Positions 33,241-45,691 of a stretch of DNA of 64,000 nucleotides are shown piece by piece. Under the pieces are notes generated by a model. The model did no database searches. It was given only the letters and a program-made list of their open reading frames with translations, and was not told where the DNA came from. The stretch's first letter is position 1, and each line of letters begins with the position of its first letter. The translations under genes and the position numbers were made by a program. The DNA is from Pyricularia pennisetigena (Eukaryota; Ascomycota; Sordariomycetes; Magnaporthales; Pyriculariaceae), in the NCBI RefSeq assembly GCF_004337985.1, contig NC_043742.1:5864028-5928027 (forward strand). Reading direction: 5' to 3'.

Positions 33241-36200
33241 TTTCGATCCAAAAAGCACAGCCGCTCAAGAGCGGAAGGCAACGAGGAAAAGGATAAAAAC
33301 GAATAGAAGGTAATGAGACTGTCCGGCAGTCTCAGATGTCGAAAGGAAAAAAGAGACGCCTCGGACGTCGAAAGAAGCGGAGGTTAAGAAAGAAAAAAGA
33401 AAAAAAGGGTGAAAGGATAGGAAGAAGGGAAAGATGCAAAACATGAAAAAAAAAAAATGAGGGAAGAAGTGAAGAACAAATAAAGATAAATAAAAATCAA
33501 GAGAGAGAAAAAAAGGAAACACAGAAACCACTGCAATAGATCATGGGTGCCCAAGCATTGATCATCCCAGTGATAAAGGTCTATTATGGTAGCGCCAAGG
33601 CTGCCGGGGGAGTTTTTTTTTTCACTTTTAATAGGGCCCCTTTGTTATGGAACAGGATATCATCGCCAACCAAGAGGGCAAGATTATCCGCGATCGGAAC
33701 TGCTGGGCTGGAAACGTAGCCAGACGCGTTCGAGCCGGTCGCAACCAGCAAGGGGATAGGTGACAGAGGTTCAATGTATCGTTGTTGCGGCGATCGAGAA
33801 GAAAGCCCAGTAAAGGCGAGTCGAGGCCTGCAACCTCTTGGAGAGGGATACAGGGGATAATGGGGCAAGGGTACGGCCCGGAGAATATGCAGCAGGAGCA
33901 ACAAAATGTGGGGAAAAGAGAAGAGATAGAAAAAAAGATAAAAAAAAAAATAAAAATAAAATAAAAAATGGAAGCAAATACCGAAATCAAACCACAGGCG
34001 GCCGATAAAGGGCGTACTGGAGAATAGGCAGAGAATGGTGTCACAAAGACAGGAGAAGAGACTGGCTGGCAGGTGTGCGGGCGGGACGGTGGAGAATGAG
34101 CTGAATACGTTGTTTGACGGATCCACGGGATACATCCACAGTCCATCAATGCCTCACAATTGTGAGACTGAGCAGCAGAAAAGAACCGGCCGATCTCTAA
34201 TAATCCCAGTTTGCAGATGTCTTGGCGGGGCAGTCAGTTTGCCAATTTGAGACCACCATAATGGACCAGGACCCTGGCGGCTGAAAGGGGACATGGGAAA
34301 CAGAGCCCCAGACAGCCCTTGGCTGAAATCCACTAGAACTACAGTATGTCTACATGTACACTAGACTAGACTGGTCTAGTCTCCTGTATGGCAGGTACGG
34401 TAAATATTGCATGCTCCATGAGGTAATCGGCTTTTGCCGTGCACGTCTGCTATGTAGCACAAACCCCTGGTGGCGCAAGCAAGCTTTCGGCTGTGGTGAG
34501 TGAGTGAAGCTGCGATGAGCATGCATGACTAAGTTTTTTATACGTAGATGTCATGGCCATGTTATCCAATGTCTTGTTAAAAGTGGAAGGGGTAAAAAAA
34601 AAAAAAAAAGAAAGAAAGCCAAAGGATTAAAAGGCAAGGTAAGTCTAGTCGACCCGACCCTGGAATCTTGGCGCTTCGCCGCTACCATTACAGTTGTCGA
34701 TTGAGTGACAGAAAGGAGATATGAAGTACAAGCCACCTCAGACTCAGACGTCTGTGGCCGTGCGCCAGTTTCGTTTCGTCTCGCTTCTTTGCCTTCTGCT
34801 TCTCTCTTCAGTGCTGCAACCAAAGCTTACCTTGGTTACTCCTGAATTTAGGTGCTTTGTCTTTTCTGAACTTGCATCGGCGTCTTTTTTTTTCTTCTTC
34901 TATTTTTCTTCTCCCACTGGGAGGTGCCGGCTGGGAATGGAACCGATGAGGAGAATAAAAGAAAATTCAAAGGGATACCCTGTTCCGGGTATCAGCCCGG
35001 TTAGGGCGTCTCCAGTCAGAAACTACGACAGGTCTTCATCGAATCAAGATGCGCGGTAGTTATTGTAAAATTGAATCGAGGCCCCTTTTAAAGAGCCACT
35101 AGGGTGTCCTGTACTGCACAGTACATACAATACCTTCACCGTGGTTGATTTGAGGTCTCAACTGGGCGGGTTCGCGAGTTGGCGGGTAGGAACACAAATG
35201 CCGACAGGTCTTGAGTGCGCCTTGTCTGACAATTGCCCATTCATCGACCTGATGTTTGAAATTCTGCGGGGCTGATCCACTTGATGAAACGGGCCGTTCC
35301 CTCGTAGGCCATGCGAGGTACAGAACCAGCCAATCCATACCATACTAAGCAAAGTAAGCTTCTTTTTTCTTTCCGCAACTACCAGGTCAAGCAACTGCCA
35401 GGTCAAGCAGGTGTAAGTTCACCTCTTGGTGTTTGCGCGATGGATCCTTTGTTGGAATGCGCCAGCCTACGCAAATATGGTTAGCCAATGTATCCATCCG
35501 TATGTACTACTGCTATACTGACAACGCAGCCTACTCGCTATAAAACGAGCCTCAGCGGCTGCAACATCCGACCAAGAATTCTCCAAAATCGCGGAGACTC
35601 AAATCGATGTTGACTGCCGGTAGCGGGTTCAAAACTATTCTCTGTGTGATATTAAATGTCATTTCCTCCGACTTGATTCACATCTTTCTTCCCGATTTGC
35701 CCTTGCTGATTGATAATCACTTGGCAGCAATTGTAGCACCAAGGTTGTCGAGTTAAGCGTTTTTCGTACATGGTAGCTTGGACATACAAGCTCTCTTGTG
35801 GTTGCTCACGGGCCTGCGTCCGAGACAAGCTCAATGAATCCGGAGTGCAGCACATTCCAAGACGCGGGGAGTGGGCACGGTGATACAGAATGTATTATTA
35901 GTGGGCATCGACAGATTGATGATGAGGAGAAAGGAGCTTGTCGCGAAGCACAAGACTGAGAAACTGATTCCTCCACAAAAAGATTTGTGTTCCCTATCGC
36001 TGTGTCTTGACCGAATGGGGAAGGGATATTCGAGCTTTCGGTAAGGCCACTCACTGTTAGGCCATCAAACATACAATTGTCGCAACCAGAACTTGTGCCC
36101 TGTCTGCCCTGCTGCTGCCCGCACGGGTACTGCCAATTCCGAAACGGCCAAGGCATGTACTATCCAATAGGAATATTACGCAGTATGTAAGCTCATGGAG

Positions 36201-38534
36201 CTACCCCACAAAAAGAGTTCTTGGCATGGATGGCATGTTCTTTGGCAGGTGCTACCGACAACCTGTTCATCACATCAGTGACAGTACCGTACCAACCTTA
36301 CCTTAGCTACCCTCTGTCTCTTCACTCCCTGTCGCAGCCAGGGCTGAACGGCTGGATAAATACTCCTGTCCCACCATCCACCTCGAAACCGTGATAAACA
36401 ACTGTACGGTACTTCTGTGTAGAAGGGCTGGTTAACTTACCTGAAGCGAATTTCTAGAACAAAGATCTAGTCAAAACCCCCCACTCTCTGGCGATCAACA
36501 TGGATCAAGTTTCAACATACCGAACAAAAAAAAAAAAAAAAAAGCTTTGTCTCTCCCAGAATTTGAGACTTTTACTGTGGTGGTCAGGTTGTGGGCATTG
36601 CTTGGTATTGATGCCATCTGAGCACTTGAGATCCAGCCTGCCTTGGCAGTGCAGCCCATGGGGTGATATGAACAATTGCTGGGATCCCCCCAACCATACC
36701 ATGGTAAAAGGCACAAAGTATGGCTTTCGCTTGCAACTGTTTCAACGCCAAACCCATATTATTTCCACCACCAACCTGTGCTGTGATCTCTTTTTTTTGA
36801 AGATGACAATCTCGGATATGGCTGGGATGCATCCGTCGTTCAAAAGTCCTGGGTGGCACTCTTTCAGTCCAACCAACGGCCGCTGATCTCAGTGCCAATC
36901 GTCACCATGCTCCATATCGAAAGAGCGGTCACGCAAGATGCAAAGAGTGATTCCTATGTTTTCCATGTCAAGAGAACGAATGCAAATAATCAGGGCTGCA
37001 CGTGCATGGTACCCCCACATTGCCAGCTGATAACTTATGCTGCACTTTACTAGGAAGGTCCTTCTTGTCAAGACACCAGATGACTTGAAAATAGCAAATA
37101 ATACCTCAAATTCTTATATCGTCTCTGAAAATAGCTGATAAGCTCAAGATAGACAGCAGGACTCGCGCACTTGCTTTTACTTTGAGTACTTGTAAAAATA
37201 GTCTCTTGGCTGGCTGGGCAAGAATCAAGGACAGGATTTGTTGCGCTCAATAGCTTCGTAAGAAAACTGCCTACTCCGTCCTGTGTGGATCCAGATCTTG
37301 AGGATTTGTTTCCATGGAGCCTTGACATGGCATTACGGAGTAATCGGGGTGGAGTCTGGAGTCTTGCTCATAGAATGGAGCCACCCACAGTAAATAAGGT
37401 AAGTAAGGTAGATTGGCACTTTGGGTAAGAGAGCTTGGGGAAGCTGCCCAGACCAACTAACCACATTATGGCAATAATCCTGCACTTATAGGTTCGGTTC
37501 TTCTTTCCATCTACTGGTTTCTTCTCATTGACTTTAATACATGTTGTTTGATCTTCTTGGTGCATTGCATGGTAGCGAGAAAAGAACGATTTAAAAAATT
37601 CAAAATGCTTAGAAAGCAATGCGGTACCAAAACCTCGTTCCGCGGATGTGCTGCGCATAGGGAATTATATTTTCTAGCCAATGACAAAATTACAATTACA
37701 AAATTACAATTTTTTTCACTGAGGATGGTAAATAATGACTCTGTGGTCCGCCTAGTCGGTGCGCTGAAGCATTGATTATTGTCGCATCTCCCACAGACAC
37801 AATGTAGCGCTGCCAAGCAACCGTTACTTGGGGAGCCAACCATTTGCTGTCTACCCCGATTTCATTCCTACCCTTGCCGCCTCCGATCGGCTCGACTTGA
37901 ACAAAAACGGAATGGCACTTCCACAGCAGATCTTCCCCCTGTGTTTGACGAAAGCGTGTTTTATAAGGCCCCCAACCAGGAGTTACAGAGCCCTAGTCGC
38001 CCGCCTCCCAGGGAGGCTTTCTGGTTTCTTTTTGGAGAGGTCTAGACATTCCCGATAGAGGGAGGGGAGATAGTGCCAGCGGATTTTTAGCCTGCGTGAC
38101 TGTAAGATTGATGACCGGAATGGATGCCGTGATGGAGAAATTTTCCCTGGGCCGCCGAGATTGGAGGCCTGCGAGTTCTAGTTCAAAGGGGAGTAGAGTC
38201 CCATCCTTTCGACTTCTGATTTGATCGACTTGCCTACCTCCCTTACCTTGCTTGACCCTATTTTCCACATATCGTCCTACCCGAGCCTTTTCTCTTTGTT
38301 TCTACAATCAAATTTGGTCAGTTGATTTGATCAACAAATACTCGTCGACCGAGATACAGGCTTTTTTTTTTCTTTTCTTCTTTTTATCAATTACACATTT
38401 TTCCCTTTTCGGCACATGTCCGAGACGCCGTAAGGTTGGATTAGATCGAATCAGATCCCTCGGCCAAGACCAGATCTATTGCCCATACTGTACAAAAGTC
38501 AACCAAAGTAAAAAAGAACACTGCCTCAGCCAAG
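33241..38534. other. Gene-free 5.3 kb between divergent ZIP and CDF genes
   Basis: The longest stretch without a supportable gene. It contains the upstream regions of both metal transporters. Strand-biased pyrimidine/purine tracts lie at about 33260-33540 and 33890-33970. An inverted repeat is at 34363-34382, and a TATAAA-like site is near 35538. Open frames (for example 33584-34149 minus, 34721-35059 plus, 35806-36156 minus) are short or low complexity. Confidence 0.45.
34363..34382. repeat. Inverted repeat AGACTAGAC-TG-GTCTAGTCT
   Basis: Perfect 9-bp arms with a 2-nt spacer, so close to a full palindrome. It lies about 1.1 kb upstream of the ZIP start. Function unknown. Confidence 0.85.
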
Positions 38535-40899
38535 ATGTCAGATCAGGAATCGGGAAAACCTTCCAGCTCAACGCCCGGTAAGTTTGAATCTCCGTTTCTT
38601 TATTCTTTTCTTATCTATTTTTTGCAACTGGTTTTCAGTTTATCGTACGGTCGAATATTCTGTTTTGAGCACTTATAGCTGCAGCCGCTGTTATACCTGC
38701 ATATAATCACTATATCCGAATCTTTGGGGCTTGGGTGCGTTTCGTCCTGGCGGTTCCAGCTGTCATCTGTTATTTCCTTGTTGTTACAGTGTCAGAGCCG
38801 GCGACTTTGTGGCCGGCCATCCGGGTTTACAGAAGCCCATCGGTCTTTTGAGTCAGGGCCATGTTATTACTAGTCTGGCTCTTCCATGTCTTTCATTTGC
38901 CTCATCCGCTGGAAGGCGGCATGGGCCCATCCATTTTCGAGGTCTTCATAATCGTCCTATTACCAGGGTGCACTGGTTGGTGGTGACAAATAGGGGACGG
39001 AACACAAACAAGAAGAATCGAGTTTCTGTTTAGCACCAACACAGCCACCCACTGTCAAAGAACTATCCTGCTAACCAAGTCCTACCATACTCTGCATAGT
39101 CGCCATTCCTGAGAATGGGGCTGGCGCAACCGCGGGCTCATCGGCGCAGCCCGCCGCCAGCACAGAGTCCCCATCATTCAGGGAGAAGAAGGAATTAGCG
39201 GCGGCGGCGGACACATCATCAGTGAAAGCCTCGGAAGTTCAGAACGCCAACCGCGCCGAGACGTCGGGCATCTCTGCCGACCCGCTGAACTTTGGTCAAC
39301 ACCGCCGTGCAAACGTTTCCAAGAAGCAGATGAAGATTGACCACCCCAAGGGCAACAAGAGAAAACTCAAAAAGTTTTACACCAGGCAAAACCAGCTTAT
39401 CGACCAGTTTCTCGGAGTTGACGACGAAGAGCAGAACGCGATCCAAGAGGATGCCCGTGTGGCACCCAAGATCAAGTTCGCTGTCAATGCCTCGTTCGTG
39501 GTCAACTTTTGCCTTTTCATCATCCAGCTTTATGCTGCTATCTCCACGGGATCATTGGCTGTAAGTCAAGAGGTTGCCCTTCTTCATGCGTTGAGTGGAC
39601 GTGCTCACTAATTCACTGTCATTCATATACTCGCAGCTCTTTGCGACGGCAGCTGATGCATTTGTAAGTTATCGTTCCGTCTCAAAAAAAAAAAAAAAAA
39701 GCAGATACAAATGCAGGGGAAATAACCTTACTGACCTTTGGACACCAGATGGACCTTGTGTCTTCATTCGTTATGCTCGTGACCTCGAGAATGGCTGCAA
39801 GGCCGAGCATTTACAAGTACCCGGTTGTAAGTTAGCTATCTTAGTCAGACCACCAATTCTTACCTCGGTGATATGACATGGGCAGCATCCGAACTTCATC
39901 CCAACCCGTCACTGTTGCTGACAAGGTACAATGCAGGGTCGCACACGCATCGAGACGATTGGTGTTATCCTATTTTGCGCGCTGATGACAACAGTCGCAA
40001 TCCAGCTTTTGGTAAGTTAAACATAGTGATGTGTTTGTGTTGTGTTTAACCCCGTCAGGACGGCAGGCATAATAAGGCAGAGGACTTGCTTGAGCTGACA
40101 CACATCGTCATCAAAGGTCGAGTCGGGTCGCAACCTAGGTGCAGGCGGTCACGAGAGCGGGGAGCTTCACATAATTCCCATCATCTTTGTCGGTGTCGCT
40201 ATCTGCGCCAAGGGCAGCTTGATGGTCTTTTGCCTGTTTTACAGAAAGTATCCTTCTGTTCACGTCTTCTACGTAAGCTTCCAGACACCTCAGTTTCAAC
40301 ACTGATACCCCCCTTGTACTAGTTAGTGCTAATCGTTGTGCATCTTGTGGCAGATCGATCACCGCAATGACATCGCAGTGAACTCGTTTGGTCTTATCAT
40401 GGCCGTCGCTGGAGAAAAGTTTGTCTGGTACCTTGATCCTATCGGTGCCATCCTCATCGCTCTCATCATCCTGTTTTCGTGGGTGTCCAACGCCTTTGAG
40501 CAGGTCTGGCTGCTGGTTGGCAAGTCGGCGCCTCGCGAGTTCATCTCCAAGCTTATCTACATGGCCATGACGCACGACGAGCAAATCCTCAAGGTCGACA
40601 CGTGCCGTGCGTACCATGCCGGTCAGCGCTATTACGTCGAGGTTGATATTGTCATGGACGACGAGACGCCCCTGAGGATATCCCACGATGTGGCCCAGTC
40701 CCTCCAGCGCAAGATGGAAGGGCTGGGCGATGTCGAGCGTGCCTTTGTACACGTCGACTATGAGCATGAGCACGACGTTTATGAGGAGCACAAGCCCCTT
40801 TACGTGAGGGAGCCCAAGACAAAGAGGACATGGAGAGAAATATTTACTGGCGCCAAGAAGAAGATTCAGGGTGAGAACCCTGACAGCCAGGTCGCGTGA
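38535..40899 (+). CDS. CDF (cation diffusion facilitator) transporter, DxxxD type, probably Mn2+
   Basis: Join 38535..38577, 39100..39560, 39637..39663, 39749..39826, 39937..40011, 40117..40272, 40354..40899; 461 aa. CDF proteins export divalent metal from the cytosol by H+ exchange. A disordered N-terminus is followed by six membrane spans. TM2 carries D175-AFM-D179 and TM5 carries D282-HRN-D286. This DxxxD pair is characteristic of Mn-transporting CDFs, whereas Zn types usually have HxxxD. The C-terminal cytosolic domain (HVDYEHEHDVYEEH) is typical. All six introns have GT..AG ends and keep phase. Intron 1 is 522 nt. Exon 3 is 27 nt and encodes LFATAADAF, so the TM2 metal motif is split across exons 3 and 4. 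Exon 7 begins directly with the TM5 motif. Confidence 0.92.
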
Positions 40900-41759
40900 G
40901 CTATAGGATATAGCAATTGTGGCTTTTTTTTTTTTCAATTTGCATCGGAGTACAGAGGTTCTGCTAGTAAAACATGGGATGGAGAAAAATACACTGGAGG
41001 TGGTTTGATTTAATTTGCACGTTTGGTCGGCACTGGATGGGCCCGGGTACATAAAAGGGGTCTTGTTGGCTTGAGTAGTATCTCGAGTCTATATATCTTG
41101 GCGGAAGGATTTAAGAAGCGACGTATCGAGTTTTTATTCTTAATTGATATATTTGTGTTTCTCTTTATGTTGTCAATAGTTGAAGATGAAGATTAAAAAA
41201 TAAAAATAAAAATAAAAACATTGAGATGTTTTCAGGTCTCTGTACAAAGTGCAACATATTGTAACCCTTGCCTGTAGTCAAATATGTGCACTCTCATTGG
41301 GCGCACATGAGATCGATCCCACTGGGCCCCGGGTTGTGCGCACGTAATGCACGTAATACGAGTTTTGTGCAGGCCCATTTTCTGTTGCGCTTTACTACCC
41401 AAGTCTACGCGGTCAATTGGGGATAAGTCGCAGCCCATTTTGTTATTCCACAGTCTACCGTACCCAGTATTACCAGGCAAGTATCAGTAACTGTAGCCAG
41501 CCCGAGCATTGGTTTTTCTCTTTATGTAGGCAAAGTAAACACGCCATTTTTTCGCTCGGCCTTGGCTGGTTCGATGCATCGGAATTTGTTTGTCACAGCC
41601 CCACTTTAAAAGTCTAGATCGATCGAGCCCGTAATATCACTCCGAATCTTTTCGGCGATTGCGAGATGCTGTCTGCTTTTCATTCGTACCATAATTATCC
41701 ATGTAACCCACCGCAAACACCCTACAGGCCATGCGATTGTAGGAAGCACACAATCAGTC
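40900..41759. other. Intergenic CDF/COX15
   Basis: No gene seen. It contains the CDF 3' region, A/T-rich around 41100-41220, and the COX15 promoter. Confidence 0.4.
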
Positions 41760-43426
41760 ATGTCCTTCTCTAGGATTGGAATCCCTCGAACGCTGGGTAG
41801 GCTATCCTCCCCAGCCTTTGTGTGCCGTCAATGCCTCCACACGCAGCCGCTCAAGGCAACGGCTTCTTCGCAAGTCGCCTGGCAGGCCGTACGATCAGCT
41901 CCGCTCTCGCGCAACTTGACCTCGACCTCGACCAGCGCGGCAACGCAAGCCGCCAGGACACGATGGCTGGTCGGAGGAAGCAGGAACTTCTTTAGGTCGG
42001 CAAAAAAGTCATCGTCGGGATCTGCTGCCACCGCCGCTGAGGCCGCCACGGCCGAAGCCTCTTCGGGAGCGGGAGCAGGGACGCGGTCCAGCTCGTTCCC
42101 CGAGACGAACTCAAAGGCCGTAGGATACTGGCTCATAGGCAGTGCTGCCAGCGTCTTTGGAATCGTCATATTTGGTGGCCTGACGCGTCTGACAGAGTCT
42201 GGGTAAGTTCCTTCTGCCTTGCTTTGCTCTGCGCTTGCTTTTGCGCCATTAGCTCCGGCCTACGGATCTTCCTCTCTCTATATATTGTACCCTTCAACTC
42301 ACAGTATACTATTTCCTAAAATAGGCTGAGCATAACCGAATGGCGGCCCGTCACCGGCTCTCTACCTCCTCGCAACGCCGAAGACTGGGAATCAGAGTTC
42401 TCCAAGTACCGCGCCTCGCCCGAGTTCGCCTTGCTCAACCCGCACATGACGCTCGACGAATTCAAGAAGATCTACTACATGGAGTGGACTCATCGTCTCT
42501 GGGGCCGCTTTATCGGTCTCACCTTTGTGCTGCCGACTGTATACTTCATCGCCCGGAAGCAGGTTACCCGCAAGATGGCTTTCAACCTGGTTGGCATAAG
42601 TGCTCTGATTGGTTTCCAGGGATTCATCGGTTGGTGGATGGTCAAGTCAGGTCTGAAAGACGACCTGTTTGCCCCTGGTTCCCATCCTCGTGTCTCACAG
42701 TATCGCTTGACTGCTCACCTCGGGACCGCTTTCCTCTGCTATTCGGCCATGCTGCTCTCCGGGCTTTCGGTCCTCCGCACGCGCCGCCTGGTGGCAGACC
42801 CGACCGCCGCCACCAAGCTATTCTCCCAACTCCAGAACGCTGCAATCACCCCCTTCCGCCGCTACGTTTTGGCGATGACCGCGCTAGTCTTTACGACCGC
42901 AATGTCGGGCGCTTTGGTTGCCGGGCTGGATGCGGGGCTCATCTACAACGAGTTCCCCAAGATGGGCGTGGGCCTGGCTCCGCCGATGGCCGAGCTGTTT
43001 GACAAGTTCTACTCGAGGAAGGAGGACGGATCGGATCTCTGGTGGCGCAACATGCTTGAGAACCCAAGCCTGGTGCAGCTGGATCACCGCGCCCTCGCCA
43101 TGACCACCTTCTGCGCCGTCATCGCCATGTTTGTCTGGTCACGCCGCCTCGGTGCGGTGCTGCCCACTTCGGTCAGGAAGGGGAGCATGGGAGTGCTGCA
43201 CCTGGCCCTCCTGCAGGTGGCGCTCGGCATCACCACGCTCATCTACATGGTCCCCACCCACCTCGCCGCCACCCACCAGGCCGGCGCGCTGGCCCTGCTT
43301 ACAGGGTCGCTGGTGCTGTCGCACCGGCTGCACGTGTCCAAGTCCACCGTCTCGCTCGTCCAGCGGCAGCTGCTCAAGTCGGCGGGCTCTGGTGGCGCGG
43401 CACGACTACCGCCTAGGCGGATCTAG
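41760..43426 (+). CDS. COX15: Cox15, haem A synthase (mitochondrial inner membrane)
   Basis: Join 41760..42202, 42325..43426; 514 aa. It oxidises haem O to haem A for cytochrome c oxidase. The first ~60 residues are Ser/Arg/Ala-rich without acidic residues, as in a mitochondrial presequence. The first membrane span contains VFGIVIFGGLTRLTESGLSI, with the intron inside it (phase 2). Haem-ligand histidines are seen in MEWTHRLWGR, TAHLGTAF, QLDHRALAM and THLAATHQAGAL. The matrix loop AGLDAGLIYNEFPKMG is a family hallmark. Length and topology fit eukaryotic Cox15. The intron is 122 nt with GTAAGT and ATAG ends. Confidence 0.96.
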
Positions 43427-44307
43427 AACGCAACCTTGACAATAACATTTGCCTGTTTGATCGGGCATTGTCGACCGGGATGCTTCACAAAACGTCGGCC
43501 CACTCCCTTCACTGTATTATTATTATATATTCCCTGCTTCCTTTGAGAAGCCTTGCCGACGTCTAAAAAGGACGTGTAACCTCGTTTCTTTTTTTTTTAT
43601 AAAAAAAAAAAAAAGTTTATCAGCAATGGAGGTGTGTAAGATCTACATTGTGACTATACATAAATATACCCAATTAGATTAACGGAGCAGAGTGACTGCT
43701 GTTTTTTTTTTCTTTTTTCTTTTTTTTTTTCTTTTGCTCGGTCCATCTTTTTTACTCCTGGTTCTTCTATGTAGTCTCCTCCAGCGTTCCTTAGAAACGA
43801 GCAGCACGAAGATTGCGGACCATGAATGAGTACCGGACCTTTGGAACCATGGAAAGCGGCCATGGCATTGAACTCTGCTAGCTGTAGTAACGAATATCCC
43901 TTGGGGGGGAGGGGGGGGGGCCCTCCAAGCATAGCTTCCCCTCCAATATCGCAACACGAAGGCAACCAAACAGATTCAGACAAGGTGATTTTTTTGCAGC
44001 GAAATTTCCCGCTAAAATGCGATAGGGATGGGTGTGTGGCGGCGAGACCGTTGCCCCAAAGCGGCGGAATGTTAGACCTCGTTGCCCTGTGTGAAGGGAG
44101 AGCAGCGCCTCGCCACCAACATCATTCCAAGCAACGACTACAATGAGACGCAAGAAAAGCATAAAGATGGGAGCGGTTTCCCACACTTCAAGTCTAAGGG
44201 TCACAATCCCAATCTGTTGGCTCTATAGACGCCGAATCTCACCAATTGTTACAGTTTCAAAGTTAAGAAAAGTGTCAATAGACAGGTCTGGACTGGCAGA
44301 TGCAGCA
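43427..44307. other. Intergenic COX15/pseudokinase
   Basis: No gene seen. It has a T10-AT-A10 palindrome at 43589-43610 and an interrupted G tract at 43902-43920. Confidence 0.4.
43589..43610. terminator. T10-AT-A10 palindrome downstream of COX15
   Basis: A perfect 22-bp palindrome about 160 nt past the COX15 stop. A/T-rich efficiency and positioning elements guide fungal 3'-end formation, so a role there is plausible but unproved. Confidence 0.4.
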
Positions 44308-45691
44308 ATGGCATTAACTCCAGCAGACTCGGAAGAGCTCGCCATCATCAAGTATTTGAATCTCGACCATGACCCGGCAAAGACGCTCGTGGATGTAGAG
44401 CGGGTGAGCGACGGTGAAGTCCTCCTCGGGTACCGCATGGACAACAAGACCACGTCATCGAGGTTCTTGGAGTTGTTTAACGATACCCCCGCCAAGGACT
44501 TCGTCAAGCAACTTTTGAACCACGAAAACCTCGTGTCTATCGCGGGGGAGGTCACGGGCGGCAGAATCGTCAAAGATAACGGAAGTACGGGGACCCAATC
44601 GTGTCAATATCTCGTCTTTGACCGCTGCGACGCGGGTACGCTCGACACCATGCTCCAGAAGCCGCCGGCGCCGCTTACCAGCACGGGATTCATGCCGCCG
44701 TCGCTCTGCTGGCACGTACTTGTCAGCCTGCTCCGGGCGCTGGCGTGGCTGCACGACGGCTACCGCGAGGACGGGGCCGGCGGCATGGTCAACGCGCCGC
44801 GAGGCATGGACTACGACGGCCACGAGCAGGACAACTGGTTCCAAGACGCGGACTGGCTGGCAGTACTGCACGGCAACATCACACCCGAGAACGTCTTCTT
44901 GCAGAGGCCCAGGGGTTCCGAGACGTATGGGTTGGTCAAGCTGGGCAACTTCTCTGACGCCCAAATCGCGACCCATGTGCGCGGGGCGAACGGGATCATG
45001 GTGGCGTTCAAGCACCACGAGGGTGCTGATTGCTCGTCTGACCAGCTGGAAGAGCTCAGAGATGGGAATTTTGACAAGCATCCAAACGTGAGTAGACCAA
45101 AATCCAGCTTCCAATTCTGGCTACGTGCCTTGTATGGGGGAGTTAGGCTGTTCGCTGACGTCAGACCCACCCACCATCGGTGCCCCGTCGGCTCGTTTGT
45201 AGTCCTATTCATATTACACTCGAGGTTCCGACCTCCGAGCTGTAGGTGGCATCCTGTACCATATGATGACGGGCATGGCACTCCCGCCGCCCAACAGATG
45301 CCCACAGTGGGACTGTGGCTGCTACCACTGCGAACGGGGCGCAGCCCCCTGCACGCACGACTGCTTCCAGAATGTCGACCTGTCAAGCCAGGACAAGTGC
45401 GTCGAGCTGTTCAGCAAGCTCACCGACTACCACGGGCCTTACCGGGAGAGGGATCTCTGCATACAGGTCGGCAGCCTGATGGCGATCGACCCTAGAACTA
45501 GCAAACTCGATAGTACGGTCTCGCTGTACCAGGTGGTCAAGGCGGCGCATGAGGCCTGGTTGAGTTCTCACCCAGACGGCCAGCTGATCGTTACACTGGA
45601 GGATGACTTGCTGGCCAGGGAGAGCAGGGCATGGAAGAAGGCAGCGAGGATGATTGAGGCGGAGAAGAGAGCACAGGGTGGTAATATTTGA
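44308..45691 (+). CDS. Degenerate protein-kinase-fold protein (probable pseudokinase)
   Basis: Join 44308..45087, 45203..45691; 422 aa. The helical C-lobe layout is kinase-like. PSLCWHVLVSLLRALAWLHD resembles helix E, WLAVLHGNITPENVFL the catalytic loop, and SDLRAVGGILYHMMTG helix F. The catalytic triad is altered: HRD reads HGN (188-190), so the catalytic Asp is Asn190... the position itself being shifted within HGNITPEN, and DFG reads GNF (213-215). The N-lobe shows no clear glycine-rich loop or VAIK Lys. Catalytic activity is therefore doubtful. The intron is phase 0 (GTGAGT..TTTGTAG). The start at 44308 was chosen at MALTPADSEE; an in-frame Met at 44143 is possible but gives a basic leader unlike the rest. 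No named family recognised. Confidence 0.75.

Noticed and set aside
34721..35059. 112-aa frame with a hydrophobic start, possible small secreted protein
   Set aside because: The hydrophobic part is preceded by 20 polar residues, the rest is Phe-rich from a T tract, and no cysteine pattern is present.
37548..37775. A/T-rich frame with aattacaa repeats as a transposon relic
   Set aside because: No transposase motif, terminal repeats or duplication could be seen.
40135..41052. 305-aa minus-strand frame
   Set aside because: Antisense to the last CDF exons.
42340..43002. 220-aa plus-strand frame overlapping COX15
   Set aside because: Wrong-frame shadow of COX15 exon 2.
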